Origin: Mycobacterium triplex
Lineage (GTDB): Bacteria; Actinomycetota; Actinomycetes; Mycobacteriales; Mycobacteriaceae
Length of the DNA: 64,000 bases
Reading direction: 5' to 3'
NCBI RefSeq assembly: GCF_000689255.1
Contig: NZ_HG964446.1
Span: forward strand, 5,178,152-5,242,151
Shown here in pieces: positions 17,625-26,362 of the stretch. The translations under genes were made by a program, and so were the position numbers. The number at the start of each line of letters is the position of its first letter. The stretch's first letter is position 1. The notes under the pieces were generated by a model. The model worked only from the letters and a program-made list of their open reading frames with translations, was not told the origin of the DNA and ran no database searches.

Positions 17625-18362
17625 ATGAGCGGGCCGACCACCACCGCCGCCGACCCGGAACCCGAATCGCCGGGAATCGCGGCCAACGCAGCGCAACATC
17701 TCGTCGACGGCGTCACCCGGGTACTGACCAAGCCGCGGTTCCGCGGCTGGATCCACGTCTATTCCGCGGGCACCGCCGTCTTCGCGGGCGCCTCGCTGGT
17801 CGCGGTGTCGTGGGCGGTGGGCTCCACCCGGGCCGGGCTGGCCACCCTGCTCTACACCTTCGCCACCATCATCATGTTCACCGTCAGCGCCACCTATCAC
17901 CGCGTGCACTGGAAGTCGGCGGCCGCCGTGAAGTGGATGAAGCGGGCCGACCACTCGATGATCTTCGTGTTCATCGCCGGCAGCTACACGCCGTTCGCCC
18001 TGCTGGCTTTGTCACCGGCGGACGGCCACGTGGTGCTCGCGATCGTCTGGGGCGGCGCGGCGGCGGGGATCCTGCTGAAGATGCTGTGGCCGTCCGCGCC
18101 CCGCTGGGTCGGCGTGCCGCTCTACATTCTGCTGGGGTGGGTTGCGGTCTGGTACACCGGCGAGATCCTGCACAACGCCGGGGTGGCCGCGATGGTGCTG
18201 CTGTTCGTCGGCGGCGCGTTGTACAGCATCGGCGGCATTCTGTACGCGCTGCGCTGGCCCGACCCGTGGCCGTCGACGTTCGGCTATCACGAGTTCTTCC
18301 ACGCCTGCACCGCGGTGGCGGCGATCTGCCACTACATCGCGATGTGGTTCGTGGTGTTCTGA
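17625..18362 (+). CDS. Hemolysin III / TrhA family membrane protein
   Basis: A 245-residue seven-helix protein of the PAQR/hemolysin III family (Rv1085c-like). Conserved family motifs are visible: SATYHRVHW after the second helix, KRADHSMIFVFIAGSYTPF, and a C-terminal GYHEFFHACTAVAAICHY with the histidines that bind zinc in this superfamily. Members affect membrane lipid homeostasis; haemolytic activity is not established for mycobacteria. ATG 17625 has AGGAG 3-4 nt upstream. The gene converges with the DUF255 gene. Confidence 0.92.
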   Translation: MSGPTTTAADPEPESPGIAANAAQHLVDGVTRVLTKPRFRGWIHVYSAGTAVFAGASLVAVSWAVGSTRAGLATLLYTFATIIMFTVSATYHRVHWKSAAAVKWMKRADHSMIFVFIAGSYTPFALLALSPADGHVVLAIVWGGAAAGILLKMLWPSAPRWVGVPLYILLGWVAVWYTGEILHNAGVAAMVLLFVGGALYSIGGILYALRWPDPWPSTFGYHEFFHACTAVAAICHYIAMWFVVF

Positions 18363-18377
18363 CCAGACCAGGCCCTC

Positions 18378-18437
18378 GAGACTGCCACCAGCGACGGGAC
18401 TACTCGCGAAACCGGTAGTGGAATACAGTTTCGCGGC
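18378..18437 (-). repeat. 60-nt 3'-UTR repeat, copy B
   Basis: The second copy of the element at 7410-7469, exactly as long. It begins on the minus strand 1 nt after the DUF255 stop codon. The 20-nt block GTGGAATACAGTTTCGCGGC and the blocks GAGACTGC and AGCGACG are shared; the middle is different yet again self-complementary: ACTAC (18399-18403) can pair with GTAGT (18415-18419), and CGCGAAAC with GTTTCGCG as an alternative fold. Here it also lies between two convergent genes, which would suit a terminator. Confidence 0.6.
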
Positions 18438-18438
18438 G

Positions 18439-20460
18439 TTATGACGGCACGCCCAGGGCTGCGGCCAGATCGTTCGACCGAGTCACCGGCAGATCGCACA
18501 ACCGTCCGCGGCACACGTAGGCGGCGTCGTCGCCCCGCACCCGATCCCGGCCGACCAGCAGTGCCGAGGAATCCATCTTGCCGCCGATCACGATCGCCCC
18601 GCCCGGCGCGAGCCGGCGGGCGTCGGCCAGCAGCGATGAGCGCGGCGAGTGACAGGCGATCGCGATCTGCAGCGGGCCGCGGATCGCGGCCTCGGCCACC
18701 GAAATCCAATGCCCGGCCGACCGCGGGGCCTTGGCCAGCAGCACCGAATGCGCGGCCAGCGCCTGCGTCGCCGCTTGCAAATAGCGCGGCGCCCTGACGC
18801 TGCCGACCAGATGCGCCGCGGTCAGCAGCGCTTCGGTGATCGTCGACGCGCCCGACGGGGTGGCCCCGTCCAGCGGGTCGGACGGGCGCAACATCAGCTG
18901 CTCGGCATCGTCGGCCGTGTCATACCAACGGCCGGGGCGCTGCGGGTCGGCGAAATGCGCCAGCGCGGTGTCGAGCAGCTCGCACGCCGCCGTCAGCCAG
19001 ACGTCTTCGACGGTCAGCTGGTAGAGCGCCAGCAGCCCGGTGGCCAGCGCCGCGTGGTCCTCCAGAATGGCGGCGCTCTCGCCGACGACCCCACCCAGGC
19101 TGGCCCGCCGCAGCCGGCCGCCGACGACGTGGGTGTCCAGCAGCGCCGACGCGCAGCGCCGCGCCGCGCGGGCCAATTCGGGTTCGTCCAGCGCCACGCT
19201 GGCCTCGGCCAGCGCGGTGATCGACAGCCCGTTCCACGACGTGATCACCTTGTCGTCGCGTCCCGGCTGGGTGCGGGTGCGCCGGGCGGCCAACAGCGCG
19301 GTCCGCACGCGCGCCAGCCGTGGCGGGTCTTCGGGGTCGGCGGGCAACTGCAACACCGACGTCCCGTGTTCGAAGGTCCCGTCCCGGCTGACAGCGAAAA
19401 CCTCAGCGGCCCAAGGGCCGTCGTCGGGGCCGAGTACCTCGGTCAACTGCTCACGTGTCCAGACGTAGGTCGAGCCCTCGCGGCCGTCGGCGTCGGCATC
19501 CAGCGACGAAGCGAACATGTCGCCGTCGGCCAGCTCGTCGAGCATGAATTGTGCTGTCTGCGCGGTGACCCGGCGGGCCAGCGGGTCTCCCGTGCGCCTA
19601 GTCCAGTGCGCGTAGGCACGCAGCAGCAGCGCATTGTCGTACAGCATCTTCTCGAAATGCGGTACCACCCAAGCCTTGTCGACGCTGTAACGGGCAAATC
19701 CGCCGGCGAGTTGGTCGTAGATGCCACCGCGGGCCATCGCGGCGCCAGTGCGCTCGACGGCCTCCAGCGCCGCCGGCGACCCGGTGCGCTCGTAGTTGCG
19801 CAGCAGCGCTTCGAGCACCGCCGACGGCGGGAACTTGGGCGCGCCGCCGAACCCGCCATGCGTCAAGTCCTGGTCGCCGAGCACGTCGGCCACCGCGTGG
19901 TCACACAGTGCCGGGTCGATGTCGAAGCCACCATCCGGCAGTCCCCCGAAAGACCAGGCCATCTTGCGCAGCTCGCCGGCGATGTGATCCGACGCCTCCT
20001 CGACCTCGGCACGGCGTTGTCGCCAGGTTTCGGTGACAGCCGAAAGGAGCTGCAGGAATCCGTCTTTCGGGTAGTAGGTGCCGCAGAAGAAGGGACGACC
20101 GTCCGGAGTCAGAAAACACGTCATCGGCCAGCCGCCGTGACCGGTCAGCGCGATGGTGGCGTTCATGTAGACCGCGTCGATGTCCGGCCGTTCCTCGCGG
20201 TCGACCTTGACGCAGACGAAGTTCGCGTTCATCGCGGCCGCCACCTCGTCGTCGGAGAACGATTCATGGGCCATCACATGACACCAGTGACAGGCGGCGT
20301 AGCCGATCGAAAGCAGGATCGGCACATCGCGTTCGGCCGCGTCCTGGATCGCCTCCGGTGTCCACTGCTGCCAGTGCACCGGGTTGTCGGCGTGTTGACG
20401 CAAATAAGGGCTGGTGGCCAGCCCGAGGGTGTTGGTGGACGACGATTCAGCCGGGCTCAT
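18439..20460 (-). CDS. Thioredoxin-domain DUF255 protein with six-hairpin glycosidase-like domain
   Basis: A 673-residue cytoplasmic protein of the YyaL/spermatogenesis-associated 20 type, equal in length to Rv1084. The N-terminal thioredoxin-like DUF255 domain (about 10-170) carries CHWCH (Cys57, Cys60) in YAACHWCHVMAHESF. The remainder is an (alpha/alpha)6 barrel like N-acylglucosamine epimerases. Its reaction is not known. ATG 20460 (MSPAESSSTNTLGLATSPYL) has AGGA about 7 nt upstream and overlaps the 3' end of the small membrane gene, so mca, that gene and this one form one operon. This suggests a link to thiol (mycothiol) metabolism, which is inference. Confidence 0.94.
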   Translation of the reverse strand: MSPAESSSTNTLGLATSPYLRQHADNPVHWQQWTPEAIQDAAERDVPILLSIGYAACHWCHVMAHESFSDDEVAAAMNANFVCVKVDREERPDIDAVYMNATIALTGHGGWPMTCFLTPDGRPFFCGTYYPKDGFLQLLSAVTETWRQRRAEVEEASDHIAGELRKMAWSFGGLPDGGFDIDPALCDHAVADVLGDQDLTHGGFGGAPKFPPSAVLEALLRNYERTGSPAALEAVERTGAAMARGGIYDQLAGGFARYSVDKAWVVPHFEKMLYDNALLLRAYAHWTRRTGDPLARRVTAQTAQFMLDELADGDMFASSLDADADGREGSTYVWTREQLTEVLGPDDGPWAAEVFAVSRDGTFEHGTSVLQLPADPEDPPRLARVRTALLAARRTRTQPGRDDKVITSWNGLSITALAEASVALDEPELARAARRCASALLDTHVVGGRLRRASLGGVVGESAAILEDHAALATGLLALYQLTVEDVWLTAACELLDTALAHFADPQRPGRWYDTADDAEQLMLRPSDPLDGATPSGASTITEALLTAAHLVGSVRAPRYLQAATQALAAHSVLLAKAPRSAGHWISVAEAAIRGPLQIAIACHSPRSSLLADARRLAPGGAIVIGGKMDSSALLVGRDRVRGDDAAYVCRGRLCDLPVTRSNDLAAALGVPS

Positions 20461-20743
20461 CGCCGGGTCCTGACACCGATCCGCCTCCCGGACCGGGCGC
20501 CTCGTCGTGGGGCGGGCCGACCGCATCTGTGCCCTCGTCGGCGGCCTGATCGGGTTCGGGGTGCTTGGGGTCGAACGACTCGGGCACCTTCTTCAGTTGC
20601 CGGTTCATCGACCGCAGCAGAAACAGGGTGGCGATCAACAGCAACACGACGACCAGCAGCCCGATCGGACTGGCCTTGCCGAAATCGGGCCCGGTGTTGT
20701 GCGGAGGCCCGTCGGCGATCACCGTGAGTAAAAGGCGGCTCAC
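20447..20743 (-). CDS. Small single-pass membrane protein between mca and DUF255 gene
   Basis: A 98-residue protein with one membrane helix at about residues 27-44 (IGLLVVVLLLIATLFLLR), then a basic stretch (MNRQLKKVP) and an acidic, Pro/Gly-rich tail, so the C-terminus should be cytoplasmic. It corresponds in position and layout to Rv1083. Its GTG start overlaps the TGA of mca (GTGA) and its 3' end overlaps the start of the DUF255 gene by 14 bp, so the three genes are translationally linked. Function unknown. Confidence 0.88.
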   Translation of the reverse strand: MSRLLLTVIADGPPHNTGPDFGKASPIGLLVVVLLLIATLFLLRSMNRQLKKVPESFDPKHPEPDQAADEGTDAVGPPHDEAPGPGGGSVSGPGDEPG

Positions 20744-21612
20744 GCGTGGTTCTCGATTCCGGTGAACAGGTCGTCCTCGGGCAGGCTGACCGGGACGCGG
20801 GAGCGCGCCAACTCGAACTCCTCAGTCGGCCATAGCCGCTGCTGCCAGGCGATCGGGGCGGCGAAGAATTCGGCCTTGGGGTCGATCTGCGTGGCGTGTG
20901 CGCGCAGCGCGTCGTCGCGCTGGCTGAAATATTCCGAACACTCCACCCGCGTGGTTACCCGCGATTCGAACGGATCGTGTTCGGGTTTCCAGTGCTCAAG
21001 CCACTTTTGGAACGGTGGCTCGTGACCGTGCTTGACGGCTTCGTCGTGCAGCAGCTGCATTCGCTGCCGCAGGAAGCCGTGGACGTAGTACAGCTTGGAC
21101 ACCGTCCAGGGCTCACCGGCATCCGGGAAGCGGGCGTAGTCGCCGGCCGCTTCGTAGGCGCCCACCGAAACCCGGTGGCAGGCAATGTGATCCGGATGCG
21201 GGTAGCCGCCGTTCTCGTCGTATGTGGTGATCACGTGCGGGCGGAACTCGCGGATTACGCGCACCAGCGCCTCGACGGACTCCTCCAGCGGCACCAGCGC
21301 GAAGCAGCCCTCGGGCAGCGGCGGCGGCGGATCGCCTTTGGGCAGACCGGAATCGACGAAACCGAGCCAGGTGTGCTCGACGCCCAGGATTTCGGCCGCC
21401 TTGGCCATCTCGTCACGGCGAATCTCGGTGATGTGCTCTTGCACGTCGGGCAGGTCCATCGCCGGGTTGAGGATGTCGCCGCGCTCGCCGCCGGTCAACG
21501 TCACGACCAGCACGCGGTGACCCTCGTCGGCATACCGGGCGAGTGTGGCCGCACCCTTGCTGGATTCGTCGTCGGGGTGGGCGTGCACCGCCATCAACCG
21601 CAGTTCGCTCAC
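20740..21612 (-). CDS. mca: Mycothiol S-conjugate amidase
   Basis: A 290-residue LmbE-like zinc amidase. It cleaves mycothiol S-conjugates into a mercapturic acid, which is exported, and GlcN-Ins, which is recycled to mycothiol; this is how mycobacteria detoxify electrophiles and some antibiotics. Zinc ligands and catalytic base appear in AHPDDE (His12, Asp15 region) and HPDH (139-142). The length matches Mca (Rv1082) rather than MshB. The GTG start has AAGGGGA upstream. It is first in the mca-Rv1083-Rv1084-like operon and divergent from the DUF4307 gene. Confidence 0.95.
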   Translation of the reverse strand: MSELRLMAVHAHPDDESSKGAATLARYADEGHRVLVVTLTGGERGDILNPAMDLPDVQEHITEIRRDEMAKAAEILGVEHTWLGFVDSGLPKGDPPPPLPEGCFALVPLEESVEALVRVIREFRPHVITTYDENGGYPHPDHIACHRVSVGAYEAAGDYARFPDAGEPWTVSKLYYVHGFLRQRMQLLHDEAVKHGHEPPFQKWLEHWKPEHDPFESRVTTRVECSEYFSQRDDALRAHATQIDPKAEFFAAPIAWQQRLWPTEEFELARSRVPVSLPEDDLFTGIENHA

Positions 21613-21660
21613 GTGTCCCCTTGTCGGTCCGCTGGTCTCCCCTCGAGCCTATAAGGACCC

Positions 21661-21666
21661 TATAAT
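21661..21666 (+). promoter_or_regulatory. TATAAT -10 box in the mca/DUF4307 divergent region
   Basis: A consensus TATAAT lies in the 123-bp gap between the divergent starts of mca and the DUF4307 gene. It is the best -10 match there for plus-strand transcription. An appropriately spaced -35 is not obvious, and the same AT-rich stretch could also serve mca on the other strand. Confidence 0.35.
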
Positions 21667-21735
21667 TCCAGTTTCCCCATGTTGCATGCTGTCGGCCGTC
21701 CTCCGGCAGCACCTAGGCCCACACGTGAAACAGCG

Positions 21736-22170
21736 ATGACCCAGACTTCCATTCCTCGCCCCGAGGCCCGTTACGGGCGCTCGCGGCTGTCCGGCGTCTC
21801 GCGACGCCGGGTGGCCCTCGCGCTGGGTGTGCTGGTCCTCGCGGCGGGTATCGGCGTCGCGATCGTCGGCTACCAGAGGCTGGGCACCAGTGCCGTCTCG
21901 GGTTCGCTGGCCGGCTATCAGGTGGTCGACAACGAGACCGCGACGGTCACGATCAGCGTGACGCGATCCGATCCGTCGCGGCCGGTGGACTGCATCGTGC
22001 GGGTCCGCGCCAAGGACGGCAGCGAGACGGGTCGGCGCGAGCTACTGGTCGCGCCGTCGACCCAGGCAACGGTGCAGGTCACGACCACCGTGAAGTCGTC
22101 GGCGCCGCCGGCGATGGCAGACATTTACGGGTGCGGCACCGACGTGCCCGGCTACCTGCGCACGGCCTGA
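21736..22170 (+). CDS. DUF4307 single-pass membrane protein (Rv1081c-like)
   Basis: A 144-residue protein with a basic N-terminus (RYGRSRLSGVSRRR), one membrane helix at about residues 27-46 (ALALGVLVLAAGIGVAIVGY) and an extracytoplasmic beta-rich domain with two cysteines (DCIVRV and YGCGTD) that could form a disulfide. This matches the DUF4307 family. Function unknown. It precedes greA on the same strand, but greA seems to have its own promoter. Confidence 0.88.
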   Translation: MTQTSIPRPEARYGRSRLSGVSRRRVALALGVLVLAAGIGVAIVGYQRLGTSAVSGSLAGYQVVDNETATVTISVTRSDPSRPVDCIVRVRAKDGSETGRRELLVAPSTQATVQVTTTVKSSAPPAMADIYGCGTDVPGYLRTA

Positions 22171-22193
22171 CGGGTGACAAAGGTGAAGCTCAA

Positions 22194-22203
22194 ATGACGT
22201 CAT
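22194..22203. promoter_or_regulatory. 10-bp palindrome ATGACGTCAT upstream of the greA promoter
   Basis: A perfect palindrome 18 bp upstream of the greA -10 hexamer, overlapping the -35 zone. Its place suits a dimeric regulator, but a 10-bp palindrome can arise by chance and I know of no regulator for it. Confidence 0.3.
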
Positions 22204-22221
22204 CGGCTGTTTCCACAGTGG

Positions 22222-22227
22222 TAACAT
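22222..22227 (+). promoter_or_regulatory. Putative greA -10 hexamer
   Basis: TAACAT (TANNNT) in the 214-bp gap before greA. Transcription would start near 22234, giving a leader of about 150 nt that opens with the hairpin at 22237-22258. Confidence 0.4.
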
Positions 22228-22236
22228 GGATGAATG

Positions 22237-22258
22237 CACGGTTCCTCCTGGGACCGTG
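22237..22258 (+). promoter_or_regulatory. Hairpin at the 5' end of the greA leader
   Basis: CACGGTTCC (22237-22245) and GGGACCGTG (22250-22258) form a 9-bp stem (one G-U pair) with loop TCCT. It begins 2-4 nt after the predicted transcription start, so it would cap the 5' end of the mRNA. The loop contains TCCT next to CC, complementary to a Shine-Dalgarno such as the GAGGAG before greA. Confidence 0.4.
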
Positions 22259-22384
22259 TATTGCTGCATTAGCGGCCGTGAGCACGACGGCACGGCAGCA
22301 AGGGGCGGGACCCAGACACTCCCTGCAACGCATTTCACACACTCACGCGGTTACGCGGAGAAACACGACGAGGAGCACGACGAG

Positions 22385-22879
22385 ATGACCGACACTCAGG
22401 TGACCTGGCTGACCCAGGAATCACATGACCGGCTGAAGGCTGAGCTCGATCAGCTCATCGCGAATCGTCCCGTCATCGCCGCGGAAATCAACGATCGCCG
22501 CGAGGAAGGCGACCTCCGGGAGAACGGCGGCTACCACGCCGCCCGTGAAGAGCAGGGCCAGCAGGAGGCGCGCATCCGCCAGCTGCAGGACCTGCTCAAC
22601 AACGCCAAGGTCGGCGAGGCGCCCAAGCAGTCCGGCATCGCGCTGCCCGGTTCGGTGGTCAAGGTCTACTACGACGGCGACAAGTCCGACACCGAGACGT
22701 TCCTGATCGCCACCCGCCAGGAGGGCGTCAAGGACGGCAAGCTCGAGGTGTATTCGCCGAACTCACCGCTGGGTGGCGCCCTGATCGACGCGAAGGTCGG
22801 CGAGACGCGCACCTACACCGTGCCCAACGGCAACACCGTCGAGGTCACGCTGGTCAGTGCGGAGCCGTACCACGACTAG
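22385..22879 (+). CDS. greA: Transcription elongation factor GreA
   Basis: A 164-residue GreA, the same length as the M. tuberculosis protein (Rv1080c). The N-terminal coiled coil (residues about 1-78) carries the acidic tip around REEGDLRENGGYHAAREEQ that enters the RNA polymerase secondary channel and stimulates cleavage of backtracked RNA; the C-terminal FKBP-like domain (about 80-160) binds polymerase. ATG 22385 has GAGGAG upstream. The frame is open to 22226, but that start would sit inside the predicted promoter, so the extension is rejected. Confidence 0.97.
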   Translation: MTDTQVTWLTQESHDRLKAELDQLIANRPVIAAEINDRREEGDLRENGGYHAAREEQGQQEARIRQLQDLLNNAKVGEAPKQSGIALPGSVVKVYYDGDKSDTETFLIATRQEGVKDGKLEVYSPNSPLGGALIDAKVGETRTYTVPNGNTVEVTLVSAEPYHD

Positions 22880-22891
22880 TTCCGCCGCGAA

Positions 22892-24058
22892 CTAGCCCAG
22901 GGCTTGTTCGAGGTCGGCCAGCAGGTCGCCGACGTCCTCGATGCCCACCGACAGCCGAACCAGGTCGTCGGGGACTTCCAATTGAGAACCGGCCGTTGAG
23001 GCGTGCGTCATCGCGCTGGGGTGCTCGATCAGGGACTCCACCCCACCCAGCGATTCGGCCAGGATGAACACTTTGGTTCCCGCACACAGCTTTTCGGCGG
23101 CTGCTCGGCCCCCGCGCATGCGCACCGACACCATGCCGCCGAAACCTGACATCTGTCGCGCGGCGACCTGGTGGCCGGGATGGGTCGGCAGACCCGGATA
23201 GAGCACCGTGCTCACCGACGGCTGCCGGGCGAGGAATTCCGCGACCGCCAAAGCGTTTTCGCTGTGCCGCTGCATCCGCAGCACCAACGTCTTCAGGCCG
23301 CGCATGGTCAGGTAGGCGTCGAACGGGCCCGGCACCGCGCCCGCGCCGTTCTGCAGAAACGCGAAGGCGTCGTCGAGCGCTTTGTCGTTGGTGACCAATA
23401 CGCCGCCCACCACGTCGGAGTGGCCGCCGATGTACTTGGTCGTCGAGTGCAGCACGACGTCGGCGCCCAACGTCAACGCCTGCTGCAGCGCCGGCGAGGC
23501 AAAAGTGCTATCCACCAACACTTTTGCCGAATGCTGCTGGCCGAGCTCGGCAATGGCCGCGATGTCGGCGACCGAAAGCAGCGGATTGGTCGGTGTTTCC
23601 ACCCAGATCAGCCGGGTCTGCGGCGTGATCGCGGCCTTCACGGCGTCGAGGTCGGAAAGCGCCGCCGGCGTATACCCGACGTTCCAGTGCGTGAAGACCT
23701 TGTCGATCAACCGGAATGTGCCGCCGTAGGCGTCGTTTGGGATGACCAGATGGTCGCCGGGCCGCAGCATGGCGCGCAGGGCACAGTCGGTTGCGGCCAT
23801 CCCGGAGCTGAACGCCCGCCCATAAGCGCCGCCCTCGACGGCCGCCAGTGCGGCCTCCAGCGCGGCCCGGGTCGGGTTGCCGGTGCGGGCGTATTCGAAT
23901 CCGCCGCGCAGACCGCCGACGCCGTCCTGGGCGAACGTGCTGCTCGCGTAGATCGGTGCGTTGACCGCCCCGGTCGCGGGATCCGGGTGGTAGCCGGCAT
24001 GGATGGCCTTGGTGGCCAGCCCGTCGATTCCGTCGTGTCCGCCGCGGTTTTCGCTCAT
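22892..24058 (-). CDS. metB: Cystathionine gamma-synthase
   Basis: A 388-residue PLP enzyme of the Cys/Met metabolism family, equal in length to MetB of M. tuberculosis (Rv1079). It joins an activated homoserine with cysteine to cystathionine in methionine synthesis; members also show gamma-lyase activity in the reverse direction. The PLP lysine is Lys208 in HSTTKYIGGHSD, and YARTGNPTR and SSGMAAT contact substrate and cofactor. Cbs lies 0.8 kb upstream on the same strand, so transsulfuration in both directions is encoded locally. It converges with greA. Confidence 0.95.
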   Translation of the reverse strand: MSENRGGHDGIDGLATKAIHAGYHPDPATGAVNAPIYASSTFAQDGVGGLRGGFEYARTGNPTRAALEAALAAVEGGAYGRAFSSGMAATDCALRAMLRPGDHLVIPNDAYGGTFRLIDKVFTHWNVGYTPAALSDLDAVKAAITPQTRLIWVETPTNPLLSVADIAAIAELGQQHSAKVLVDSTFASPALQQALTLGADVVLHSTTKYIGGHSDVVGGVLVTNDKALDDAFAFLQNGAGAVPGPFDAYLTMRGLKTLVLRMQRHSENALAVAEFLARQPSVSTVLYPGLPTHPGHQVAARQMSGFGGMVSVRMRGGRAAAEKLCAGTKVFILAESLGGVESLIEHPSAMTHASTAGSQLEVPDDLVRLSVGIEDVGDLLADLEQALG

Positions 24059-24110
24059 CGCCCATCAGCCTATCCAGCGGCGCGCGATCACGTCGGGCGC
24101 ACTCAGGCCG

Positions 24111-24791
24111 TCAGATCGGCAGTACCACCGTCGTCAGGATCTTGTCAGCGATCGTCTGCCGTTTGGCGTCCCACAGCGGAAACAGGAAACCGATGAAGCA
24201 GATGACCGCGTCGACGAAGTGGGCGAGGTCGCGCACGACGGACAACCCGAAGCCGATCGGCTGGCCGGTGGTCTCGCTGACCACCTTGATTTTCATCACC
24301 GTCTTGCCCACGCTCGAGCCGGTGGTGCCCTGGCGGTAGCCCCGGTTCCAGAGCCAGTACGCCAAGCCCGCCAGCGTCGCCAGCCATTGCGCCAGCTGGC
24401 CGATCATCGAGGGCTGGCTCACGCAGTACTGGCTGACGTCGTACTGCGTGATGTCGGTGACGCAGGACGACTGTTGGGTGGCGTACATGATCCCGGTGCC
24501 GATGCCCTGCACGATCGCGTACGGCAGGTAGTCGATGATCAGCGCCAGCACCCGGGTGATCCACGGCGTGTAGGAGTCGGTCGGCAGCGCACGGACCGCT
24601 GGTCCGGGCGGCGGCGGCGCGTATCCACCGGCCGACGGCGGAGGGGGCGGCGGGTAACTTCCGCCGGGTGGCGGAGGCGGGGGCGGGACCGAGCCGCCGG
24701 CCGCGGAAGGAGCGGGTTCATACCCGCCGGAGGCCGGTCCGAAGCCGCCGGGTTGTTCAGGCGGCGAGGAGGGCGGCGGCTGATCGGTCAT
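24111..24791 (-). CDS. pra: Proline-rich RDD-domain membrane protein (Pra-like)
   Basis: A 226-residue protein homologous in layout and place to the proline-rich antigen Pra (Rv1078). The first 80 residues are Pro/Gly/Tyr-rich (PPPPPPGGSYPPPPP-type units) and cytoplasmic. The RDD domain follows (about 85-220) with RVLALIIDYLPYAIVQGIG, a second helix (IGQLAQWLATLAGLAYWLW) and a third near the C-terminus; the named Arg-Asp-Asp positions are partly kept. Role unknown; RDD proteins are suggested to transport ions or solutes. ATG 24791 has GGAAGG 7 nt upstream. Confidence 0.9.
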   Translation of the reverse strand: MTDQPPPSSPPEQPGGFGPASGGYEPAPSAAGGSVPPPPPPPGGSYPPPPPPSAGGYAPPPPGPAVRALPTDSYTPWITRVLALIIDYLPYAIVQGIGTGIMYATQQSSCVTDITQYDVSQYCVSQPSMIGQLAQWLATLAGLAYWLWNRGYRQGTTGSSVGKTVMKIKVVSETTGQPIGFGLSVVRDLAHFVDAVICFIGFLFPLWDAKRQTIADKILTTVVLPI

Positions 24792-24879
24792 GGTGCAACC
24801 TTCCACTGCGGGTTAGCTGAACTAGCCGCATTACAGTACCTGAGAAGCCGCGCGTCGCGGAGGCGCCAGACACGCGTCG

Positions 24880-26286
24880 TCAACGCCGGCGAGGCCCGTC
24901 CGACAGAAAGCCCAACAGGTCGTATCGGGTGATCACGCCGACGGGTTTGCCTTCCTCGACGACCATCAGCGCGTCCCAGTCGCGCAGCGCCTTACCGGCC
25001 GAACCGACCAGCTCGCCGGCACCGATGATCGGCAGCGGCGGGCTCATGTGCTCCGAGACGGCGTCGGCCAATTTGGCGCGGCCCTCGAAAACCGCCGACA
25101 GCAGTTCGCGCTCGGAGACACTGCCGGCGACCTCACCGGCCATCACCGGCGGTTCGGCGCCGACCACGGGCATCTGGGACACCCCGTACTCGCGCAGGAT
25201 GCCGATGGCGTCGCGCACCGTCTCGGTCGGGTGGGTGTGGACCAGGTCGGGCAGCGCGCCCGACTTGCCGCGCAGCACGTCACCGACCGTGGGCTGCTCC
25301 GTCGAGCCGTCGAGGCGGGTGCGCAGGAAGCCGTACGACGACATCCACGCGTCGTTGAAGATCTTCGACATGTAGCCGCGGCCGCCGTCGGGAAGCAACA
25401 CGACGACCAGTGCGTCCGGCCCGGCTTCCTCGGCCACCTTCGCCGCGGCCACCACGGCCATCCCGCACGAGCCGCCGACCAGCATGGCTTCTTCACGGGC
25501 CAGCCGGCGAGTCATGTCGAACGAGTCGGAGTCGGAGACCGCGATGATCTGGTCGGGCACCGTCGGGTCGTAGGCCGCGGGCCAGAAATCCTCACCGACC
25601 CCTTCGACCAGATAGGGCCGGCCGGTGCCCCCCGAGTACACCGACCCTTCGGGGTCCGCACCGACGATGCGCACGGGTCCTTCCGGTCGACCGCCCGATA
25701 CCTCCTTGAGGTAGCGGCCCGCGCCGGTGATCGTCCCGCCGGTGCCGATGCCGGCGACGAAGTGGGTGACCTTGCCGTCGGTGTCGGCCCAGATCTCGGG
25801 ACCGGTGGTCGCGTAGTGGCTGGCCGGGCCCTGCGGGTTGGCGTACTGATCGGGCTTCCAGGCACCGTCGATCTCGTCGACCAGCCGGTCGGAGACGCTG
25901 TAGTAGCTGTCCGGGTGTTCCGGCGGCACCGCCGTCGGGCACACCACCACCTCCGCGCCGTAGGCGATCAGCACGTTGCGCTTGTCCTCGCTGACCTTGT
26001 CGGGGCAGACGAACACGCACTTGTAGCCGCGGTGCTGGGCAACCAGCGCCAAGCCGACGCCGGTGTTGCCCGAAGTGGGTTCGACGATCGTGCCGCCCGG
26101 CTTGAGCAGCCCGGCGGCCTCGGCGGCGTCGATCATCTTCACCGCGATGCGGTCCTTGGAGCTACCGCCCGGGTTGAGGTATTCGACCTTTGCCGCGACC
26201 GTGCCAGCACCGGCGGGGATGACGGAGTTCAGGCGAACCAGTGGCGTGCCGCCGATGATGTCACTGATGTGCTGCGCAATTCGCAT
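24880..26286 (-). CDS. cbs: Cystathionine beta-synthase
   Basis: A 468-residue PLP-dependent cystathionine beta-synthase (Rv1077-like) that condenses serine and homocysteine to cystathionine, the first step of reverse transsulfuration. The PLP lysine is Lys44 in PGGSSKDRIA; the phosphate loop SGNTGVG and GTGGTITG are intact. The C-terminal 130 residues form two CBS domains (about 335-465), which in the human enzyme bind S-adenosylmethionine. ATG 26286 begins with the conserved RIAQHISDIIGGTPLVRL. It is co-directional with lipU upstream and pra downstream. Confidence 0.95.
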   Translation of the reverse strand: MRIAQHISDIIGGTPLVRLNSVIPAGAGTVAAKVEYLNPGGSSKDRIAVKMIDAAEAAGLLKPGGTIVEPTSGNTGVGLALVAQHRGYKCVFVCPDKVSEDKRNVLIAYGAEVVVCPTAVPPEHPDSYYSVSDRLVDEIDGAWKPDQYANPQGPASHYATTGPEIWADTDGKVTHFVAGIGTGGTITGAGRYLKEVSGGRPEGPVRIVGADPEGSVYSGGTGRPYLVEGVGEDFWPAAYDPTVPDQIIAVSDSDSFDMTRRLAREEAMLVGGSCGMAVVAAAKVAEEAGPDALVVVLLPDGGRGYMSKIFNDAWMSSYGFLRTRLDGSTEQPTVGDVLRGKSGALPDLVHTHPTETVRDAIGILREYGVSQMPVVGAEPPVMAGEVAGSVSERELLSAVFEGRAKLADAVSEHMSPPLPIIGAGELVGSAGKALRDWDALMVVEEGKPVGVITRYDLLGFLSDGPRRR

Positions 26287-26362
26287 GCGTTCATCGTCTC
26301 AGGCGATTTCTGGCCGCGCACATCCACTCTCGGTGCGGACGGGTCACAGGCCGGCCGGGCGG

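Noticed and set aside
18649..20727. Long plus-strand frame opposite the DUF255 gene (692 codons)
   Set aside because: Antisense shadow of a conserved gene; composition is Arg/Gln/Gly-rich without domains.
22226..22384. N-terminal extension of GreA
   Set aside because: The upstream ATG would lie inside the predicted -10 region, and the shorter form equals the known GreA length.
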